Source of the DNA: Verrucomicrobiota bacterium
GTDB lineage: Bacteria > Verrucomicrobiota > Verrucomicrobiia > Limisphaerales > CAZBKV01
DNA: 9,349 nucleotides
Direction: 5' to 3'
NCBI GenBank assembly: GCA_021160185.1
Contig: JAGHDA010000014.1
Coordinates: 1-9,349, forward strand
Shown piece by piece: positions 5,286 through 9,349 of the stretch. Below the pieces are notes generated by a model that made no database searches, was not told where the DNA came from, and saw nothing but the letters and a program-made list of their open reading frames with translations. Made by a program: the position numbers and the translations under genes. The first letter of the stretch is position 1. The number at the start of each line of letters is the position of its first letter.

Positions 5286-8200
5286 ATGCCCAAAAGAAGC
5301 GACATCAACACCGTCTTGATCATCGGTTCCGGTCCCATCGTGATCGGCCAGGCGTGCGAATTCGACTACTCCGGCACCCAGGCATGCAAGGCCCTGCGGT
5401 CCATGGGCTATCGGATCGTGCTCGTGAATTCCAATCCGGCAACCATCATGACGGATCCGGGCATGGCGGATGTGACCTACATTGAGCCGCTGACCGTCCC
5501 GGCGATCACCCAAATCATCGAGAAGGAACGGCCCGACGCGCTGCTGCCCAATCTGGGCGGGCAGACCGGGCTGAACCTTTCCGCCCAACTGGCCAAGGAG
5601 GGCGTGTTGGACAAGTACGGGGTCCGCATCATCGGGGTCGAATCGGAGGCGATTGAAAAGGGGGAAGACCGTATCGCGTTCAAGGAAACGATGAGCAAAC
5701 TGGGGATCGAGATGCCCCGCAGCCAACCCGCCTTCAGCGTGGAAGAAGCCGAGGCCATCGCGAACGAACTCGGCTATCCCGTGGTGATCCGGCCCGCCTA
5801 CACGCTGGGCGGCACCGGCGGCGGGTTGGTTTACAACGTGGAGGAATTGCGGGTAGTGGCCGCCCGCGGCATCGCCGCAAGCATGGTCGGCCAGATTCTG
5901 GTCGAGGAGTCCGTGCTGGGCTGGGAAGAGCTGGAACTGGAAGTGGTGCGGGATGCTAAGAATCAGATGATCACCGTCTGTTTCATCGAAAACATCGACG
6001 CCATGGGGGTGCATACCGGCGACTCGATCTGCGCGGCGCCCATGTTGACGATCGACCCCAAACTCCAGGCCCGGCTGCAGGAATACGCCTATAGGATCGT
6101 CGAAGCCATCCAGGTGATCGGGGGCACCAACATCCAGTTTGCTCACGATCCCAAGACCGGGCGCGTGGTCGTCATCGAAATCAACCCCCGCACCTCGCGT
6201 TCCTCGGCTCTGGCTTCGAAAGCGACCGGGTTCCCCATCGCCCTGATTTCCGCCAAACTGGCCTGCGGTCAAACCCTGGACGAGATTCCCTATTGGCGGG
6301 AGGGCACACTTGAGAAGTACACGCCATCCGGAGATTATGTCGTCGTCAAGTTCCCCCGCTGGGCCTTCGAGAAGTTCAAGGGCGCCGAGGACAAACTAGG
6401 CACCCAAATGCGGGCGGTGGGGGAAGTCATGAGCATCGGCAAAACCTACAAGGAAGCGTTCCAGAAAGCCATCCGCTCGTTGGAAAACGGCCGGTACGGA
6501 CTGGGTTTCGCCAAAGACTTCCACGAGCTTCCTCTGGAAGAATTGCTGCGACGGCTGAACGAACCCAGCAGCGAACGTCAATACCTGCTGTACGAAGCGT
6601 TGCGCAAAGGAGCTTCCATCGAGGACCTTTACGCCAGAACGCACATCAAGCCGTGGTTCCTCCAGCAAATGAAGGAACTGGTTGAATTGGAGGAAAAGCT
6701 GCTCCAGCACAAAGGCGGCAAGCTGCCGGATGAGCTGCTGATTCAGGCCAAGAAAGACGGTTTTGCTGATCGGTACTTGAGCCAGATCCTGGAGATCCCG
6801 GAGGCGCAAATCCGCAAACAACGCATCGCCCTGGGCGTCGTGCAGTGCTGGGACGCCGTGCCGGTAAGCGGCGTGGAAAACGCCTACTACTACTACTCGA
6901 CCTACAACGCCCCGGACAAGGTGTCCACCAGCGACCGCAAGAAGATCATGGTGCTCGGCGGCGGCCCCAATCGCATCGGACAGGGAATCGAGTTTGACTA
7001 CTGCTGTGTCCACGCGGCGTTGGCTCTGCGGGAAGCCGGTTACGAAACCATCATGGTCAACTGCAATCCCGAGACCGTGTCCACCGACTACGACACCTCG
7101 GACAAGCTCTACTTCGAACCGTTGACGGTCGAAGATGTCCTGGCCATTTACGAGAAGGAGAAACCCGAAGGGGTGGTGGTCCAGTACGGCGGACAAACGC
7201 CTCTCAACATCGCCAACGAACTCGCCGCGGCGGGCGTCCACATTCTGGGCACCAGCCCGGATGTCATTGATCTGGCGGAAGATCGAGATCGCTTCCGCAA
7301 AATGATGGACCAGATGGGCATTCCCATGCCCGAGTCCGGCATGGCCAGCAATCTCGACGAGGCGCTCGCCCTGGCCCGCCGCATCGGATATCCCTTGATG
7401 GTGCGCCCCTCCTATGTCCTGGGCGGTCGCGGCATGGAGATCGTGCATGACGAGGCCAGCCTCAAGGAATATGTCGAGGCCGCCGTGGACGTCACCCCGG
7501 AACGCCCCATTCTCATCGACCGCTTTCTGGAAAACGCTATCGAGGCCGAGGCGGATGCGCTGGCGGACGGCGTCGACGCCTTCGTGCCGGCGGTGATGGA
7601 ACATATCGAGCAGGCGGGCGTCCATTCCGGAGACTCGGCCTGCGCCATCCCGCCGGTGACGCTGCCCCAAAAGCACCTGCGGACCATTGAGGAATACACC
7701 TTGCGACTGGGCCGGGAACTCCAGGTGGTAGGCGTGATGAACATTCAGTACGCCATCGCCCAAGACAAGGTGTACGTGCTCGAAGCCAATCCCCGGGCCT
7801 CGCGGACAGTGCCGTTGGTGTCCAAGGTCTGCGGCGTGCCCATGGCGCGGATCGCCACGCAATTGATGCTGGGCGACAAGCTGCGGGACCTGAACCTGAA
7901 GCCACGGCGCATCCCCCATGTCGGCGTCAAGGAAGTCGTCCTGCCCTTCAACATGTTCCCGGAAGTGGATCCGGTTCTGGGGCCGGAAATGCGTTCCACC
8001 GGCGAAGTGCTGGGCTTGGCGCCAACCTTTGGCCTGGCCTACTTCAAAGCGGCGGCGGCCGCGCAACCCGCGCTGCCCCTGAAGGGCGCCGTGTTTATCT
8101 CCGTCGCCGACAAGGACAAACCGGCCATTCTGGAGACGGCGCGCCGATTCCAGGAACTGGGCTTCCGCATCAAGGCCACGCGCGGAACGCGAGCCTTCCT

Positions 8201-8489
8201 GCAGGAGAACCAGATCCAGGCGGAGTTGAGCTACAAGATCCACGAAGCGCAACGTCCCAACATAGTGGATGAGATCAAGAGCGGAGAAATCCATCTGATC
8301 ATCAACACGCCAATCGGCAAGATGAGCCAGGCGGACGACGCCTACATTCGCAAAGCAGCCGTTAAATATCGCATCCCCTACATCACCACCCCGGCGGCGG
8401 CCAAAGCCTCCGTACAGGGAATCGGCGAGGCGCGCAGCGGCAATCTCACTGTGAAATCACTCCAGCAATATCATGCAGAAATTCAGTGA
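5286..8489 (+). CDS. carB: Carbamoyl-phosphate synthase large subunit
   Basis: This 1067-residue cytoplasmic enzyme, with the glutaminase subunit CarA, makes carbamoyl phosphate from bicarbonate, ammonia and two ATP, feeding pyrimidine and arginine synthesis. The start MPKRSDINTVLIIGSGPIVI at ATG 5286 is the family's usual N-terminus; an in-frame GTG at 5220 adds unrelated residues. Domain order is complete: first ATP-grasp half (to about 400, glycine loop GGTGGG at 175-180, E298 and N300 in EINPRTSRSSA), oligomerisation segment (to about 550), second ATP-grasp half (from about 552; KIMVLGGGPNRIGQGIEFDY, GGRGMEI at 713-719, EANPRASRTVPL), and the MGS-like allosteric domain from about 934 (GAVFISVADKDKPAI, IINTPIGK). 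Length is close to the E. coli enzyme (1073). No frameshift or lost motif is seen. carA is not adjacent, so the small subunit must be elsewhere. Ribosome binding site is weak. Confidence 0.97.
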   Translation: MPKRSDINTVLIIGSGPIVIGQACEFDYSGTQACKALRSMGYRIVLVNSNPATIMTDPGMADVTYIEPLTVPAITQIIEKERPDALLPNLGGQTGLNLSAQLAKEGVLDKYGVRIIGVESEAIEKGEDRIAFKETMSKLGIEMPRSQPAFSVEEAEAIANELGYPVVIRPAYTLGGTGGGLVYNVEELRVVAARGIAASMVGQILVEESVLGWEELELEVVRDAKNQMITVCFIENIDAMGVHTGDSICAAPMLTIDPKLQARLQEYAYRIVEAIQVIGGTNIQFAHDPKTGRVVVIEINPRTSRSSALASKATGFPIALISAKLACGQTLDEIPYWREGTLEKYTPSGDYVVVKFPRWAFEKFKGAEDKLGTQMRAVGEVMSIGKTYKEAFQKAIRSLENGRYGLGFAKDFHELPLEELLRRLNEPSSERQYLLYEALRKGASIEDLYARTHIKPWFLQQMKELVELEEKLLQHKGGKLPDELLIQAKKDGFADRYLSQILEIPEAQIRKQRIALGVVQCWDAVPVSGVENAYYYYSTYNAPDKVSTSDRKKIMVLGGGPNRIGQGIEFDYCCVHAALALREAGYETIMVNCNPETVSTDYDTSDKLYFEPLTVEDVLAIYEKEKPEGVVVQYGGQTPLNIANELAAAGVHILGTSPDVIDLAEDRDRFRKMMDQMGIPMPESGMASNLDEALALARRIGYPLMVRPSYVLGGRGMEIVHDEASLKEYVEAAVDVTPERPILIDRFLENAIEAEADALADGVDAFVPAVMEHIEQAGVHSGDSACAIPPVTLPQKHLRTIEEYTLRLGRELQVVGVMNIQYAIAQDKVYVLEANPRASRTVPLVSKVCGVPMARIATQLMLGDKLRDLNLKPRRIPHVGVKEVVLPFNMFPEVDPVLGPEMRSTGEVLGLAPTFGLAYFKAAAAAQPALPLKGAVFISVADKDKPAILETARRFQELGFRIKATRGTRAFLQENQIQAELSYKIHEAQRPNIVDEIKSGEIHLIINTPIGKMSQADDAYIRKAAVKYRIPYITTPAAAKASVQGIGEARSGNLTVKSLQQYHAEIQ

Positions 8490-8513
8490 GTTGATTTCTG
8501 CCACTCAACTTTT
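8475..8513 (+). terminator. Alternative hairpins across the carB stop, possible terminator
   Basis: GCAGAAAT (8475-8482) pairs exactly with ATTTCTGC (8494-8501). An overlapping stem AGTTGA (8489-8494) pairs with TCAACT (8505-8510) and is followed by TTTT (8510-8513). The two stems share bases and exclude each other. The second has the form of a weak intrinsic terminator, but its stem is AT-rich and the T run short. Confidence 0.35.
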
Positions 8514-8593
8514 CGCTGCCGCCGGGGCTTCCGCCATGATCCGGCGCAAAATCCGAGCGACCTCGAACAGCGCGTCGGGCCCATCGATCACTT

Positions 8594-8791
8594 GGACTGC
8601 AAGGCCGCAAGCTTGCCCCATCCGTCGCCATTCACCCGCACGGCGCCGGCCTCGCCGCGCATCGTTATCTGGGCGGGCGCCCGGAATGGTTTGATGGCCA
8701 GCGCATTCTCGGCGTGACAAGCGGGAAGATGGCGGTCTACGATGTGGACGCACAGCAAATTGCTGAAACCATCGGCAGTCCGGGCACTTGA
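8594..8791 (+). pseudogene. Unidentified C-terminal gene fragment
   Basis: A frame ending at TGA 8789-8791 reads naturally for about 65 codons, from GLQGRKLAPSVAIHPHGAG to YLGGRPEWFDGQRILG and VTSGKMAVYDVDAQQIAE, with GC-rich third positions like the enzymes nearby. It has no ATG or ribosome binding site and becomes unnatural upstream of about 8594, so it looks like the end of a lost gene. The TSGKMAVYDVDAQQ stretch recalls a strand of a beta-propeller, but I cannot name a family. On the opposite strand two frames ending at 8588 and 8505 also look fairly coding-like, so strand choice is uncertain. Between carB and 8803 I see no intact gene. Confidence 0.3.
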
Positions 8792-8802
8792 GGCCTTCAC
8801 GA

Positions 8803-9015
8803 ATGAAAGCATTGAAACCTCTCGGAGCTGCGTCGGCATGCTTGTTGGCGTCATGAAAGGCTACCGCCGGAGTGTCCTCTTCTAACGAACCTGCTCCTGC
8901 TCCCGCTTCGCCGCTCCTGAAAGAGACGCCCGAGCAGCATCGCGCCAAAATGCGGTGGTGGAACACGGCCCGTTTCGGGATGTTCGTCCACTGGGGCGTC
9001 TATTCGGTGACCTGA
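8803..9015 (+). pseudogene. GH29 alpha-L-fucosidase, N-terminal fragment
   Basis: From ATG 8803 the frame reads a leader MKALKPLGAASACLLAS, then TGA at 8854-8856, and continues in the same frame to KETPEQHRAKMRWWNTARFG and MFVHWGVYSV. The segment 'MRWW..ARFGMFVHWGVYSV' is the hallmark N-terminal block of GH29 alpha-L-fucosidases, which release fucose from glycans and are usually secreted; the leader fits that. Two codons later the frame stops (TGA 9013-9015), and the rest of the catalytic barrel, including the nucleophile Asp, is absent from the window. The fragment is broken twice: a stop in the leader and loss of everything after about residue 68. A cluster of palindromes starts about 60 bases further on, so repeat-linked rearrangement may have removed the rest. 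A neighbouring fucosidase would fit the two sulfatases. Confidence 0.72.
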
Positions 9016-9073
9016 GGGGGATGAGCGAACGTTCCTGCCGGGCCCGCCCCGGAGTCGCGACAAAAAAATGGAT

Positions 9074-9180
9074 CGCGGCCATCTTGGCCGCGGCGCCAAG
9101 CCAACGAGACGCCGGGCGCTCCGAGAAAGCAGGAGCGCCGCCACGGCGGCGGAGCCTCGCGGGCTGGAAGCCCGCGCTCC
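9074..9180. repeat. Cluster of short perfect palindromes
   Basis: Several perfect inverted repeats lie within 107 bases: CGCGGCCA-TCT-TGGCCGCG (9074-9092); GGCGCTCC (9115-9122) with GGAGCGCC (9132-9139); CGCCGCC-AC-GGCGGCG (9136-9151); and CGCGGGCT-GGA-AGCCCGCG (9158-9176). GGAGCGC (9132-9138) can also pair with GCGCTCC (9174-9180), so a larger nested fold competes with the smaller ones. This is typical of dispersed non-coding palindromic elements of GC-rich genomes; one ending like this block, AGCCCGCGCTCC, seems familiar from Verrucomicrobiota-type genomes, but I cannot confirm that here. Confidence 0.7.
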
Positions 9181-9232
9181 TTTGAATCCGCCTTCTCGCC
9201 TCGGCGTCTGCCTCAGTCGAGGCAACGCCTCT

Positions 9233-9349
9233 TCAGCTCCCGAACGGGGCAAGCAAAACAGCGTCGGGCTTGTGTTCTTTCAACGTCGCCTTCAGCGCGG
9301 TCCCGGCGAGGTTCGCATGGTCAACTCCCGGGCTTGACGTGAGCAATAC
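9233..9349 (-). CDS. Possible C-terminal end of an unidentified minus-strand gene
   Basis: Read from the right edge, the minus strand is open for 38 codons to a TGA at 9235-9233. The sequence VLLTSSPGVDHANLAGTALK, then ATLKEHKPDAVLLAPFGS, has ordinary protein composition, with alternating helix and strand character. I recognise no family. A perfect hairpin TGCCTC-AGTC-GAGGCA (9209-9224) lies 9 bases past the stop, where a transcript end could be, although no T run follows it. The plus-strand frame over the same bases is Arg-rich and unnatural, which favours the minus strand. Confidence 0.4.
   Translation of the reverse strand, partial: VLLTSSPGVDHANLAGTALKATLKEHKPDAVLLAPFGS

Noticed and set aside
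6396..8294. A minus-strand reading frame of 632 codons inside carB
   Set aside because: It is fully antisense to conserved carB domains, shows no recognisable motif, and has the same compositional cause as the long frame opposite the sulfatases.
8505..8854. Minus-strand C-terminal-looking frames opposite the 8594-8791 fragment
   Set aside because: Segments such as VIDGPDALFEVARILRRIMA look protein-like, but they lie in two frames with no start or family match. I kept the plus-strand fragment as the better, still weak, call.
8854..8856. In-frame TGA as a selenocysteine or recoded codon
   Set aside because: It lies in a signal peptide, where a recoded residue makes no sense. No selenocysteine insertion hairpin was recognised after it, and the gene is truncated anyway.
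9068..9337. Plus-strand frame of 89 codons over the palindrome cluster
   Set aside because: It is Arg/Ala-rich, translates repeats, and has no motif or ribosome binding site.
1..9349. CRISPR array, tRNA or rRNA genes
   Set aside because: I saw no regularly spaced direct repeats, no cloverleaf and no rRNA-like sequence by eye. The repeats present are palindromes without spacers.

Overview
The window is most consistent with a chromosomal segment, possibly metagenome-derived, from a GC-rich bacterium of the Verrucomicrobiota/Planctomycetota type. The reasons are two different secreted Cys-type sulfatases side by side, an N-terminal piece of a GH29 fucosidase, a SHOCT-like fragment and dense short palindromic repeats, all at high GC except on the left. 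This assignment is inference from gene content; no marker gene fixes the phylum.

Left part (1-1370): this is visibly more AT-rich and reads as a short array of integron-type gene cassettes with no integrase in view. A partial cassette gene (1-291) is followed by an attC-like recombination site (310-426). A second cassette (about 421-1250) carries a frameshifted small beta-barrel-like gene, a DUF4258 gene and a DUF2283 gene with a 4-base overlap, and ends in a second, decayed attC-like site (1146-1252). Both attC-like sites contain the same 32-base palindrome, each starting at the GTT triplet where the conserved R' box should sit. A 56-codon reading frame with a SHOCT-like motif starts inside the second site.

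Middle part (1531-5126): a possible orphan secretion leader comes first, then two intact secreted sulfatases on the + strand. The first (478 aa) is of the iduronate-2-sulfatase-like type and the second (486 aa) of the arylsulfatase type; both keep the Cys that is matured to formylglycine. Between them lies a broken hicB-hicA toxin-antitoxin pair. hicB has a frameshift, and the first ~20 codons of hicA run in frame into the second sulfatase.

Right part (5286-9349): a complete carB (1067 aa, large subunit of carbamoyl-phosphate synthase) stands without carA beside it. After it comes decaying sequence: a C-terminal-looking fragment, an N-terminal GH29 alpha-L-fucosidase fragment with an in-frame TGA in its leader, a cluster of mutually exclusive perfect hairpins (9074-9180), and a possible C-terminal end of a minus-strand gene leaving the window.

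The two sulfatases, with the former fucosidase, would fit breakdown of sulfated, fucosylated polysaccharides, while carB is housekeeping. Most of the small genes lying between the large enzymes are broken, so the large enzymes look like conserved islands in a region shaped by repeat and cassette insertion. I did not find a clearly new multi-gene system. The strongest unusual signal is the palindrome placed at the R' position of both attC-like sites.
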